Assembly (NCBI RefSeq): GCF_001530125.1
Contig: NZ_LDUG01000021.1
Span: 66,882 to 108,288 of the forward strand
From: Thiobacillus denitrificans
Lineage (GTDB): Bacteria > Pseudomonadota > Gammaproteobacteria > Burkholderiales > Thiobacillaceae
Length of the DNA: 41,407 nt
Reading direction: 5' to 3'
This document shows, one piece after another, positions 26,203 to 33,400 of this stretch (positions within the stretch are counted from its first letter, which is position 1; each line of letters begins with the position of its first letter). Both the position numbers and the translations under genes were made by a program. The notes below the pieces were generated by a model that was not told the origin of the DNA, made no database searches, and saw only the letters and a program-made list of their open reading frames with translations.

Positions 26203-26414
26203 ATTTGAACCACAGAGGCACAGAGATATGTCCCGCAGGGACGGTATCCCTTGGGACACAGAGAAAGACAGGAAATCAATAGCTTGCCCGCACTTGCCCA
26301 CTCACCCGATAGGTGACTGGGCATCGCGATGTAAGTCTTTGTTTTTTCCTCTGTGTCCCAAGGGATACCGTCCCTGCGGGACATATCTCTGTGCCTCTGT
26401 GGTAAGGAATTTAG
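26203..26414. repeat. Family A inverted-repeat element, copy A4, with extended arms, between fliN and fliO
   Basis: The 55-base left arm (26209-26263) is the exact reverse complement of the right arm (26349-26403). Each arm contains the standard ACCACAGAGGCACAGAG plus a 38-base segment starting ATATGTCCCGCAGGGACGG that the other copies lack. The core of about 85 bp contains CACCCGATAGGTGA. The right end GTAAGGAATTTAGA runs into the fliO ATG at 26416. Confidence 0.95.
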
Positions 26415-26415
26415 A

Positions 26416-26850
26416 ATGAAACGTGGCTTCATTGCTGCATGCACATTGCTAAGCCTGCCGGCGCTGGCGCTGGCGACCGGCACCCCGGTAGCCGCCCCCG
26501 CGGAACCCGCCATCTCCGCCGCAGGCAGCCTGCTGCAGGTATTCATCGGCCTGGTGGCCGTGCTGCTGCTGATTGCCGGCACCGCCTGGGTGGCCAAGCG
26601 GCTGGGCGTCACCCAGGGCGGCTCGACCAGTCTGCTGCGGGTGGTCAGCAGCGCTTCGGTCGGCACCCGCGAGCGGGTCGTGGTGGTTGAAGTGGGGGAA
26701 TCCTGGCTGGTGGTGGGCGTGGCCCCCGGCAGCGTCAATGCCTTGATGACCCTGCCCAAGGGTGACATCCAGTCAGCAACCACGCCCGGCCTTAACGCCA
26801 GCTTTGCTGCGCGCCTGCATCAGATGATCGAGAAGCGCCGTGTCAAATAA
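26416..26850 (+). CDS. fliO: Flagellar export gate assembly protein FliO
   Basis: 144 residues from ATG 26416; the upstream in-frame codons are repeat sequence. A signal-like hydrophobic start (residues 5-20, ending LALATGTP) and a membrane segment at about 38-58 precede a short cytoplasmic domain ([20 protein letters not shown], then [13 protein letters not shown]), as in FliO. FliO helps FliP to oligomerise. AAGGAATTTAGA from repeat A4 is the apparent ribosome-binding site. The stop overlaps a possible GTG start of fliP at 26840. Confidence 0.93.
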   Translation: MKRGFIAACTLLSLPALALATGTPVAAPAEPAISAAGSLLQVFIGLVAVLLLIAGTAWVAKRLGVTQGGSTSLLRVVSSASVGTRERVVVVEVGESWLVVGVAPGSVNALMTLPKGDIQSATTPGLNASFAARLHQMIEKRRVK

Positions 26851-26868
26851 GGTAAGCCCTGAACAACT

Positions 26869-27007
26869 CGTCATTGCGAGGAGCGCAGCGACGTGGCATA
26901 CGATTCCACATGGGCTTCAGCCCATAGTGGATCGGAGTCCTTTAGGGCAATCCAGACTTTGCTCGCCAGGCAAGACACTGGATTGCTTCGCGTTGCTCGC
27001 AATGACA
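26869..27007. repeat. Family C inverted-repeat element, copy C2, at the fliO-fliP junction
   Basis: The left end CGTCATTGCGAGGAGCGCAG (26869) pairs with the right end GCGTTGCTCGCAATGAC (ending 27006). The inner GCAATCCAG/CTGGATTGC blocks resemble those of C1 at 6114-6252. A small internal hairpin ATGGGCTTCAGCCCAT lies near 26919. The right terminus contains the ATG taken as the fliP start. Confidence 0.85.
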
Positions 27008-27781
27008 GGCAATTGGGCTTGTTCAGTGCTTTCCAAGCTGCCCCTGACGCAGGCTGGCACCGTGCTGGCAGCGCTGCTGCTGCCGTCCCTGGCGCTGGCC
27101 CAGGGGGCAGGTCTGCCTGCGTTCACCAGCACGCCGGCTCCCGGCGGCGGCCAGTCCTACACGCTGAGCCTGCAAACCCTGCTGCTGCTCACCTCGCTGT
27201 CGTTTTTGCCGGCCGCGCTGCTGATGATGACCAGTTTCACCCGCATCATCATCGTGCTGTCGCTGCTGCGGATGGCGCTGGGCACCCAGTCGACACCGCC
27301 CAACCAGGTGCTGATCGGCCTGGCGCTGTTCCTGACACTGTTCGTGATGGGCCCGACCTTCGACAAGATCTACGTCGAGGCCTACCAGCCGCTGTCGGAA
27401 AACCGTATCGAGATGCAGGAGGCACTTGAAAAAGGCGCGGTTCCCCTGCGCGCGTTCATGATGAAGCAGACGCGCGAGACCGATCTCGCCCTGTTCGCCA
27501 AAATGTCCGGCAACGGCCCGATGAACTCGGTCGCCGACGTGCCGATGCGCGTGCTGATCCCCGCCTACATCACCAGCGAGCTCAAGACCGCTTTCCAGAT
27601 CGGCTTTGCCGTGTTCATCCCGTTTCTCATCATCGACATGGTCGTCGCCAGCATCCTGATGGCGATGGGCATGATGATGGTGTCGCCCGCCATCGTCTCC
27701 CTGCCCTTCAAGATCATCCTGTTCGTGCTGGTCGACGGCTGGAATCTGCTGCTGGGTTCGCTGGCGCAAAGCTTTTATTAA
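27002..27781 (+). CDS. fliP: Flagellar export gate protein FliP
   Basis: 259 residues from ATG 27002, close to the usual 245-260. The signal peptide (about 12-33, ending LALAQG) and core ([94 protein letters not shown]) are typical. FliP forms the export channel with FliQ and FliR. The start is uncertain. GTG 26840 overlaps the fliO stop but would add 54 residues translated from repeat C2. GTG 27026 is a third option. None has a good ribosome-binding site. ATG 27002 is made by the end of the repeat. Confidence 0.93.
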   Translation: MTGNWACSVLSKLPLTQAGTVLAALLLPSLALAQGAGLPAFTSTPAPGGGQSYTLSLQTLLLLTSLSFLPAALLMMTSFTRIIIVLSLLRMALGTQSTPPNQVLIGLALFLTLFVMGPTFDKIYVEAYQPLSENRIEMQEALEKGAVPLRAFMMKQTRETDLALFAKMSGNGPMNSVADVPMRVLIPAYITSELKTAFQIGFAVFIPFLIIDMVVASILMAMGMMMVSPAIVSLPFKIILFVLVDGWNLLLGSLAQSFY

Positions 27782-27785
27782 CCCG

Positions 27786-27930
27786 AATTCTTTACCACAG
27801 AGGCGCAGAGACACAGAGAAACCCGTTAAATACTTGTGTTGCATCGATGAGGCTTTCACCCAATGAGTGAAAACGCAGCGTGCCGCAACCTCTTGTTTTT
27901 CCTCTGTGTCTCCGTGCCTCTGTGGTTCAA
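27786..27930. repeat. Family A inverted-repeat element, inverted copy B1, between fliP and fliQ
   Basis: The left end reads AATTCTTTACCACAGAGGCG and the right end CTCTGTGGTTCAA, the reverse of copies A1, A3 and A4. The core contains TCACCCAATGAGTGA. Read in reverse, the core shows CAAGAGGT and CACTCA...GGTGA blocks seen in A3 and A4. Confidence 0.88.
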
Positions 27931-27965
27931 ATGCTTTTCCAGGATTAACCTGACCGAGTCCCGCC

Positions 27966-28235
27966 ATGACGCCCGAAAGTGTAATGACCATAGGCCGCAC
28001 CGCACTGGAAATCACCATCCTGGTGGCGTCTCCTGTTCTGCTGGTCACGCTGGCCGTCGGCCTTGCCGTCAGCGTCTTCCAGGCCGCCACCCAGATCAAC
28101 GATCCCAGCCTCTCCTTCATTCCCAAGGTGCTCGCGGTGCTCGTCACCTTTGCCCTTGCCGGGCCGTGGATGCTGACGGTGATGACCGATTACATGCGAC
28201 GGGTGCTGACCGGCCTGCCCGGCATCATCGGCTAG
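27966..28235 (+). CDS. fliQ: Flagellar export gate protein FliQ
   Basis: 89 residues with two membrane helices (about 15-38 and 55-75). Typical motifs are ALEITILVASPVLLVTLAVG, SVFQAATQINDPSLSFIPK and VLVTFALAGPWMLTVM. FliQ packs around FliP-FliR in the export gate. No clear Shine-Dalgarno precedes ATG 27966. The gap to fliP (184 bp) is mostly the B1 repeat, and the gap to fliR is mostly the B2 repeat. Confidence 0.97.
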   Translation: MTPESVMTIGRTALEITILVASPVLLVTLAVGLAVSVFQAATQINDPSLSFIPKVLAVLVTFALAGPWMLTVMTDYMRRVLTGLPGIIG

Positions 28236-28270
28236 TCACGCCTCGGGCAAACCATGCTACTTAAAACGGC

Positions 28271-28409
28271 AATTCTTTCACCACAGAGGCACAGAGACAC
28301 AGAGAAAACGATGCGTGAGCAATTTTTGCCGGCTCACCCAATGGAGTTGATCCTGCCATGTTTCATAGTCGTTGCTTTTCCTCTGTGTCTCTGTGCCTCT
28401 GTGGTTCAA
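28271..28409. repeat. Family A inverted-repeat element, inverted copy B2, between fliQ and fliR
   Basis: The left end AATTCTTTCACCACAGAGGC and right end GCCTCTGTGGTTCAA are in the same orientation as B1. The arms ACCACAGAGGCACAGAGACACAGAG / CTCTGTGTCTCTGTGCCTCTGTGGT are perfectly inverted over 25 bases. The core contains CTCACCCAATGGAGT, a decayed form of the central box. Confidence 0.88.
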
Positions 28410-28422
28410 CTTCTTTTTTAGG

Positions 28423-29217
28423 ATGATCAGCCTCACCGATGCCCAGCTCAATGCCTGGCTGATCAATTTCATCTGGCCGCTCACCCGCATTCTCGGGCTG
28501 ATCATGGTGGCGCCGGTATTCGGACACCGTGCCGTACCTGGGCGGGTCAAGATCGGACTCGGCATTTTCATCGCCCTGATCATTGCGCCCACTCTGCCGC
28601 CGATGCCCGACGTCAGCCTGGGGTCCTGGCATGGCCTGTTCATTCTGGTACAGCAGCTGCTCATCGGCGTGGCGATCGGCTTCATCATGCGCATCGTTTT
28701 TGCTGCGGTCGAAGCCGCGGGCGAAATCGTCGGCCTGCAGATGGGCCTGGGGTTTGCATCCTTTTTCGACCCGCAAAGTGCCGGCCAAACGCTGGTGCTC
28801 GCCCGGTTCTTCAATATGCTGGCGCTGCTGGTGTTCCTCGCAGTGAATGCCCACCTGCTGCTGATTGGCGTGCTGGTCGACAGTTTCCAGAGCCTGCCCA
28901 TCAGCCCGCAACCGCTCTCGGCCGCAGGGTTCTACAACGTGGCCGCCTTCGGTTCCACCGTGTTTGCCGCCGGCCTGCAGCTCGCATTGCCGCTGATCGC
29001 CATCCTGCTGATGACCAACCTGTCGCTCGGCATCCTCACGCGCTCGGCGCCCCAGCTCAACATCTTTGCGATCGGCTTCCCCATCACCCTGGGCGTGGGC
29101 TTGATCGTGCTGGATCTCACCCTGCCCTACTTCGTCCCCCAGCTTGAACAGATGCTCCAGAATGGGTTCAAAGCCACGACCATGGTGATCCAGACGCTGC
29201 GCCCGGGCGGAGTGTAG
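28423..29217 (+). CDS. fliR: Flagellar export gate protein FliR
   Basis: 264 residues from ATG 28423, about six membrane helices. Motifs are ITDAQLNAW-like start, FIWPLTRILGLIMVAPVFGH, GEIVGLQMGLGFASFFDPQS and FAIGFPITLGVGLIVLDLTL. FliR completes the FliPQR channel. The upstream frame extension to 28372 is repeat sequence. The ribosome-binding site is poor (TTTTTTAGG against the ATG). The stop TAG (29215-29217) comes from the GTAG foot of the following REP. It is the last gene of the fliF-fliR run. Confidence 0.96.
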   Translation: MISLTDAQLNAWLINFIWPLTRILGLIMVAPVFGHRAVPGRVKIGLGIFIALIIAPTLPPMPDVSLGSWHGLFILVQQLLIGVAIGFIMRIVFAAVEAAGEIVGLQMGLGFASFFDPQSAGQTLVLARFFNMLALLVFLAVNAHLLLIGVLVDSFQSLPISPQPLSAAGFYNVAAFGSTVFAAGLQLALPLIAILLMTNLSLGILTRSAPQLNIFAIGFPITLGVGLIVLDLTLPYFVPQLEQMLQNGFKATTMVIQTLRPGGV

Positions 29218-29488
29218 GAGGTCCGCCCCCGGGCCGAGAGGAGTGCGAAAATCGCGGCGAGGGCGCCGCTCCTACAGGTGGCCGGTAAGAATTAGTGCTA
29301 CCGAAATCGCGGTGAGCACCTGAAGGGCATCAGGCGCAGGTGGAACAGGTGGGGTTGTAGGAGCCCCCGCAAGGGGGAGGCCGTGGTTGTAAGCCGACAA
29401 GTCGGCAACAACCACGCACGCTCGCCCTCGGGCCGATGGGGTGGCGGTTGTGACGGTGCGAAAATCGCGGCGAGGGCGCCGCTCCTAC
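29214..29488. repeat. REP cluster (family B) between fliR and cheZ
   Basis: A pair at 29214-29275 (GTAGGAGGTCCGCC ... GCGCCGCTCCTAC) is followed by about 80 bp of unassigned sequence. A second group at 29357-29488 consists of GTAGGAGCCCCCGCAAGGGG, a GTGGTTGTAAGCC hairpin, and a reverse REP ending GCCGCTCCTAC. Both reverse REPs are followed by AGGTGGCCGG. The cluster lies between convergent fliR and cheZ. Confidence 0.9.
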
Positions 29489-29503
29489 AGGTGGCCGGAC
29501 TAA

Positions 29504-30202
29504 TCAAAAACCCAGGCTATCGAGCAGGTCGTCGACCTGGCCCTGGTCGGCCACCACGTCGCTCTTGTTCGCCGGGTTGATCTGCGGGCCGTTGAGCAGG
29601 CCGCTATTGGATTCCCGCTTCACCTCGGCCGGCGCATAGTCGATCAGCAGCTGCACCAGCTGCTGCTCCATGCCATGCGCGAGATCGGTCACCTTGCGGA
29701 TCACCTGGCCGGTGAGATCCTGAAAATCCTGCGCCATCATGATGTCCAGCAACTGCTGCTTGGTTGCGCTGGTGTCGTTGCGCATATCGGTCAGGCATTG
29801 CATGGTCATCGTGGCCATGTCGCGGTAATTGGCTTCCGAAAAGGGCGCTTTGAAGGCGGCCTGCCAGCCATTCAGGATTTCGTCGGCACCTGCATCGATG
29901 CGCTCCTGCATGGGGATGGCGGCATCGGTGGCGTTGAGCACGCGCTGCGCCGCCTGTTCGGTCATGCGCGCCACATAGTTCAGGCGCTCCCGTACATCGG
30001 GAATATCCGCAGTCGCCTTTTCCAGCACCTTGTCGAAACCCAGCTCGCGCAGGCTGTCGTGCAGGGTGCGGGTGATCTGGCCGACGCGCGCCAGCATCTC
30101 GTCGTGTTCGTTCCCTTCGACGCCCACGACATCGGGCGCGGCATCGGGCGCGGCATCGGGCGCGGCAGCAGCCGCGGCAGCGCTGGCGAATTGCGTATCC
30201 AC
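29504..30202 (-). CDS. cheZ: CheY-P phosphatase CheZ
   Basis: 232 residues from GTG 30202, one base after the cheY stop. A longer frame to 30298 would lie inside cheY. The catalytic segment MMAQDFQDLTGQVIRKV carries the aspartate and glutamine used for CheY-P hydrolysis. The C-terminus (VDDLLDSLGF) matches the CheY-binding tail of CheZ. The N-terminal linker is Ala/Pro/Asp-rich and is encoded in part by a 12-bp tandem repeat. CheZ ends the motor signal; the long four-helix body is at about 50-175. Confidence 0.95.
   Translation of the reverse strand: MDTQFASAAAAAAAPDAAPDAAPDVVGVEGNEHDEMLARVGQITRTLHDSLRELGFDKVLEKATADIPDVRERLNYVARMTEQAAQRVLNATDAAIPMQERIDAGADEILNGWQAAFKAPFSEANYRDMATMTMQCLTDMRNDTSATKQQLLDIMMAQDFQDLTGQVIRKVTDLAHGMEQQLVQLLIDYAPAEVKRESNSGLLNGPQINPANKSDVVADQGQVDDLLDSLGF
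30130..30165. repeat. 12-bp tandem repeat (x3) within cheZ
   Basis: CATCGGGCGCGG occurs three times head to tail, in frame, giving an APDA-type repeat in the CheZ N-terminal linker. Copy-number change would alter linker length by four residues without a frameshift. Confidence 0.85.
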
Positions 30203-30203
30203 G

Positions 30204-30602
30204 TCAGGCCCCTGCTTTTTCAAGTTTTTCGAATATCTTCGCGAGCTTCTCATCGAGCGTGGCGGCGGTGAAAGGCTTGACCACGTAGCCGCTGGCACCG
30301 GCCTGCGCCGCGGCGATGATGTTTTCCTTTTTAGCTTCGGCCGTCACCATCAGCACCGGCAGTTTGGACAGCGCGGCATCGGCACGAATATTCTTCAGCA
30401 TGTCGAGGCCATCCATGTTCGGCATGTTCCAGTCGGATACGACGAAGTCGAAGTTGCCCGCGCGCAGCTTGGCCAGGCCGTCGACGCCGTCTTCCGCTTC
30501 TTCAACGTTGGAATAACCCAGTTCCTTGAGCAGGTTGCGCACGATGCGTCGCATCGTGGAAAAGTCGTCAACAACCAGAAATTTCGTGTTCGGATCGGCC
30601 AT
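30204..30602 (-). CDS. cheY: Chemotaxis response regulator CheY
   Basis: 132 residues from ATG 30602; GGAG lies about 8 bp upstream. It is a single receiver domain, with acidic pair in [12 protein letters not shown], phospho-acceptor in [13 protein letters not shown], Thr in [11 protein letters not shown], aromatic residue in SGYVVKPF and lysine in [10 protein letters not shown]. The phosphorylated form binds FliM. A strong sigma-28 promoter lies 39 bp upstream, separating cheYZ transcription from cheB. Confidence 0.97.
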   Translation of the reverse strand: MADPNTKFLVVDDFSTMRRIVRNLLKELGYSNVEEAEDGVDGLAKLRAGNFDFVVSDWNMPNMDGLDMLKNIRADAALSKLPVLMVTAEAKKENIIAAAQAGASGYVVKPFTAATLDEKLAKIFEKLEKAGA

Positions 30603-30640
30603 GCATAACTCCAAAAATGCGGTTTATTTTGCTACTGGAA

Positions 30641-30667
30641 GAATCGGCAAAGCGGCGTCAAACTTGA
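30641..30667 (-). promoter_or_regulatory. Sigma-28 (FliA) promoter of cheY-cheZ
   Basis: On the minus strand TCAAGTTT, 11 bp, GCCGATTC. This matches the flagellar consensus TAAAGTTT-N11-GCCGATAA at 7 of 8 and 6 of 8 bases with exact spacing. It lies 39-65 bp upstream of the cheY ATG in a 113-bp gap. Confidence 0.75.
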
Positions 30668-30715
30668 GCCGTCAAGCCGACAGAAAATCGATTCACGCGA
30701 AGGTTCAAGCTGGAC

Positions 30716-31786
30716 TCAAACCCGCATCGCCCGGTTGCCATGCGCCGCAAAAAAATTCAGCACCCGTCCCGGCAATTCGTGCAGGGGACCGACCTCATGA
30801 GTGGCGCCGATGGCGATGGCCTCCTTGGGCATGCCGAAGACCACGCACGAGGCTTCGTCCTGCGCCAGGTTGTAGGCGCCGGCTTTTTTCATTTCCAACA
30901 TTCCCGCTGCGCCGTCACGGCCCATGCCGGTGAGGATGACGCCGACCGCGTTCTTGCCCGCACTCACTGCGGCCGAGTTGAACAGGACGTCGACGGAAGG
31001 ACGGTGGCGGTTCACCGGCGGCCCCTGATCGAGTTTGGTCATGTAGTTGGCGCCGCTGCGCACCAGCAGCAGGTGGGAATGCCCCGGCGCCAGATAGGCA
31101 TGGCCCGGCAGCACGCGCTCGCCGCCTTCGGCTTCCTTGACGGAAATCCTGGACAGCTTGTCGAGCCGGTTGGCAAACGAGCGGGTGAAGCCTTCCGGCA
31201 TGTGCTGGGTGATCAGGATGCCGGGGCAATCGGGCGGCAGCTGGATCAGAAAATCCTTGATCGCTTCGGTGCCGCCGGTGGAGGCACCAATGATGATCAC
31301 CTTTTCGCTACTGACAAACGGATTGCGCACGGCCGCCAGCGGGGTGCCGTCGGTGTGGCTCTGCACCGTGACGCGTGGCTTGATGTTGGCCCGCGCCGCG
31401 ACGCGGATTTTTTCCGCAATCAGCTCGGCATACTCAAGCATGCCGCTCTGGATCGACATCTTCGGCTTGGTCACGAAGTCCACTGCGCCCAGCTCCAGCG
31501 CGCGCAGGGTGATGTCCGATCCCCGCTCGGTCAGCGACGACACCATCACCACAGGCATCGGCCGCAATCGCATCAGTTTCTCGAGGAACTCCAGGCCGTC
31601 CATTTTCGGCATTTCAACGTCCAGCGTGAGTACGTCGGGGTTGGTCTGCTTGATCAACTCGCGCGCCACCAGCGGGTCGGGCGCCACACCCACCACTTCC
31701 ATATCGGGATGGCTATTGATGATCTCCTTCATCACGCCGCGGATCAGCGCCGAATCATCCACAACCAGAACCTTGATTTTTACCAT
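30716..31786 (-). CDS. cheB: Chemotaxis methylesterase/deamidase CheB
   Basis: 356 residues from ATG 31786 ([12 protein letters not shown]); upstream frame codons overlap cheD and are rejected. The receiver domain has phospho-acceptor in [15 protein letters not shown]. The esterase domain has the Ser in [12 protein letters not shown], His in [10 protein letters not shown] and Asp in [13 protein letters not shown], a full catalytic triad. It demethylates and deamidates receptor glutamates. cheD ends 16 bp upstream. Confidence 0.97.
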   Translation of the reverse strand: MVKIKVLVVDDSALIRGVMKEIINSHPDMEVVGVAPDPLVARELIKQTNPDVLTLDVEMPKMDGLEFLEKLMRLRPMPVVMVSSLTERGSDITLRALELGAVDFVTKPKMSIQSGMLEYAELIAEKIRVAARANIKPRVTVQSHTDGTPLAAVRNPFVSSEKVIIIGASTGGTEAIKDFLIQLPPDCPGILITQHMPEGFTRSFANRLDKLSRISVKEAEGGERVLPGHAYLAPGHSHLLLVRSGANYMTKLDQGPPVNRHRPSVDVLFNSAAVSAGKNAVGVILTGMGRDGAAGMLEMKKAGAYNLAQDEASCVVFGMPKEAIAIGATHEVGPLHELPGRVLNFFAAHGNRAMRV

Positions 31787-31802
31787 GCTAGTTTTCTTCC
31801 GG

Positions 31803-32411
31803 TCAGAACAGGTCGACGTCGCCGCCCACCGGATTGGTCTTGAGTCGGCTGGCATAGTCCTGCTCGCGCTTCACCAGTGTGTAGTTGTTGAGCTGCTTGA
31901 GTTTTTTCACCAGTACCTTGCCGGTGGCCGGAAAGAAATACACCTTGCGCGGATGCACGTCGTTCAGGTCCTCCGCCACGATGCGAATATTTTCGGTCCG
32001 CAAAAAGTCGCGCACGAAGCGGGCATTGCGTTCGCCCACGTTGATGCTGGTAAAGCCGCGCAGCACATTGCCGCCACCGAACACCTTGGCTTCCAGGTTC
32101 TCGCGGCGCGCGCCCGCCTTCAGCAGCTGGTTGATCAGCACTTCCATGGCATAGGCGCCGTAGCGCATCGACGCCGAGGCCGGACTGCCGGCATCGCCAC
32201 CGCTGTCCGGCAGCATGAAATGGTTCATCCCGCCGATGCCCGAAACGCGGTCGCGTATGCACGCCGCCACACAGGAACCCAGCACCGTGACGATGAGCAT
32301 CGGCTTGCCGGTGAAGTAATACTCTCCGGGCAATATCTTGGCGGTTTCACAGTCGAAGTTCCGGTCGTAATACAGGTTGGTCGCAAGCTGCTCTTCAATG
32401 GCGGAATTCAT
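31803..32411 (-). CDS. cheD: Chemoreceptor glutamine deamidase CheD
   Basis: 202 residues. The catalytic Cys is in [13 protein letters not shown] and the His in [20 protein letters not shown] and [20 protein letters not shown] complete the family pattern. It deamidates receptor glutamines. Its start overlaps the cheR stop by 4 bp (ATGA type), so the two are translationally coupled. Having CheD together with CheZ (and no CheC here) is usual for betaproteobacteria. Confidence 0.96.
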   Translation of the reverse strand: MNSAIEEQLATNLYYDRNFDCETAKILPGEYYFTGKPMLIVTVLGSCVAACIRDRVSGIGGMNHFMLPDSGGDAGSPASASMRYGAYAMEVLINQLLKAGARRENLEAKVFGGGNVLRGFTSINVGERNARFVRDFLRTENIRIVAEDLNDVHPRKVYFFPATGKVLVKKLKQLNNYTLVKREQDYASRLKTNPVGGDVDLF

Positions 32412-33277
32412 GCCGGCTTCCTTGCCCCCCCATGGCGAGGGTCCAGCTCATAGACCGTCTTGCCGCGCAGCTTGAACGCATCGGAGGCGTACATGAAGTT
32501 TTCGGAATGGCCGGCGAACAGCAAGCCGTCCGGCTTCATCAGCGGCACGAATCGCGAAAGAATCTGGCCCTGCGTGGGCTTGTCGAAATAGATCATGACA
32601 TTGCGGCAGAACACCACGTCGAACGGCCCGCTCACCGGCCAGCTGCTGGCCAGCAGATTGAGCGGCTTGAAGGTCACCAACTGGCGCAGTTCGGGGCGCA
32701 CCCGCACCAGCCCGGAACGCTCGCCACGGCCGCGCTGGAAAAAGCGCTTGACGCGATCCTGCGCCATCTTGTCGATACGCTCGGCCGGATATACCCCGTT
32801 GGCCGCCGTTTCCAGCACGTTGGTGTCGATGTCCGTGGCCACGATATTGACCGGCGGCGTAAGCGTGCCGAATGCCTCGCATGCCGTCATGGCGATCGAA
32901 TAGGGCTCTTCCCCGGTCGAAGCGGCCGAACACCAGATCGACAGCGACGCCTTCCTGCTCAGGAGATGTTCGGCCAGGATGGGGAAATGGTGCGCCTCGC
33001 GAAAAAACGAGGTCAGGTTGGTGGTCAGCGCATTGGTGAAGGCCACCCACTCTTCGTTGTCACGGCCACTTTCCAGACCGTCGAGGTATGCCTCGAAGGT
33101 GTTCAGACCTTTTGCCCGAAGGCGCCGCGCCAGACGGCTGTAGACCATCTCCTGTTTGCTTTCGCCGAGCGAGATCCCGGCCTGCTTGTAGATCAGGGCA
33201 CGCACCCGCGCGAAATCACGCGGCGTGAATTCGAATATCTTGGTGCTGTCCTGCTGTTTTTTCAATGCGGGCTTCAT
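32408..33277 (-). CDS. cheR: Chemoreceptor methyltransferase CheR
   Basis: 289 residues. The N-terminal helical domain ([20 protein letters not shown]) precedes a SAM-binding domain with [16 protein letters not shown] and later [18 protein letters not shown]. It methylates receptor glutamates. Two receptors upstream in the cluster end in WEEF-type tethers that the CheR beta-subdomain should bind. The gap to the upstream PAS receptor is 123 bp, with no repeat and no promoter recognised. Confidence 0.97.
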   Translation of the reverse strand: MKPALKKQQDSTKIFEFTPRDFARVRALIYKQAGISLGESKQEMVYSRLARRLRAKGLNTFEAYLDGLESGRDNEEWVAFTNALTTNLTSFFREAHHFPILAEHLLSRKASLSIWCSAASTGEEPYSIAMTACEAFGTLTPPVNIVATDIDTNVLETAANGVYPAERIDKMAQDRVKRFFQRGRGERSGLVRVRPELRQLVTFKPLNLLASSWPVSGPFDVVFCRNVMIYFDKPTQGQILSRFVPLMKPDGLLFAGHSENFMYASDAFKLRGKTVYELDPRHGGARKPA

Positions 33278-33400
33278 GTCGAAATTATTCGTGTGCTCAG
33301 TGCTCTGTTTTCAACATGTGCGCGCGTTAAAGCGAGCTCGATATAACCGTACTGTACAACACCACGCCTCATTCATCAGCCGGCATCCTGCCCCTCGCCA

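Noticed and set aside
25710..26783. Minus-strand frame through the fliN-fliO junction
   Set aside because: It translates repeat A4 and antisense fliN/fliO. Peptides such as PQRHRDMSRRDG come from the repeat.
1112..28409. Family A copies as insertion sequences or non-autonomous elements of a visible transposon
   Set aside because: No transposase with matching ends is in the window, and no clear target-site duplication was seen at the six copies. They are left as an unclassified repeat family.
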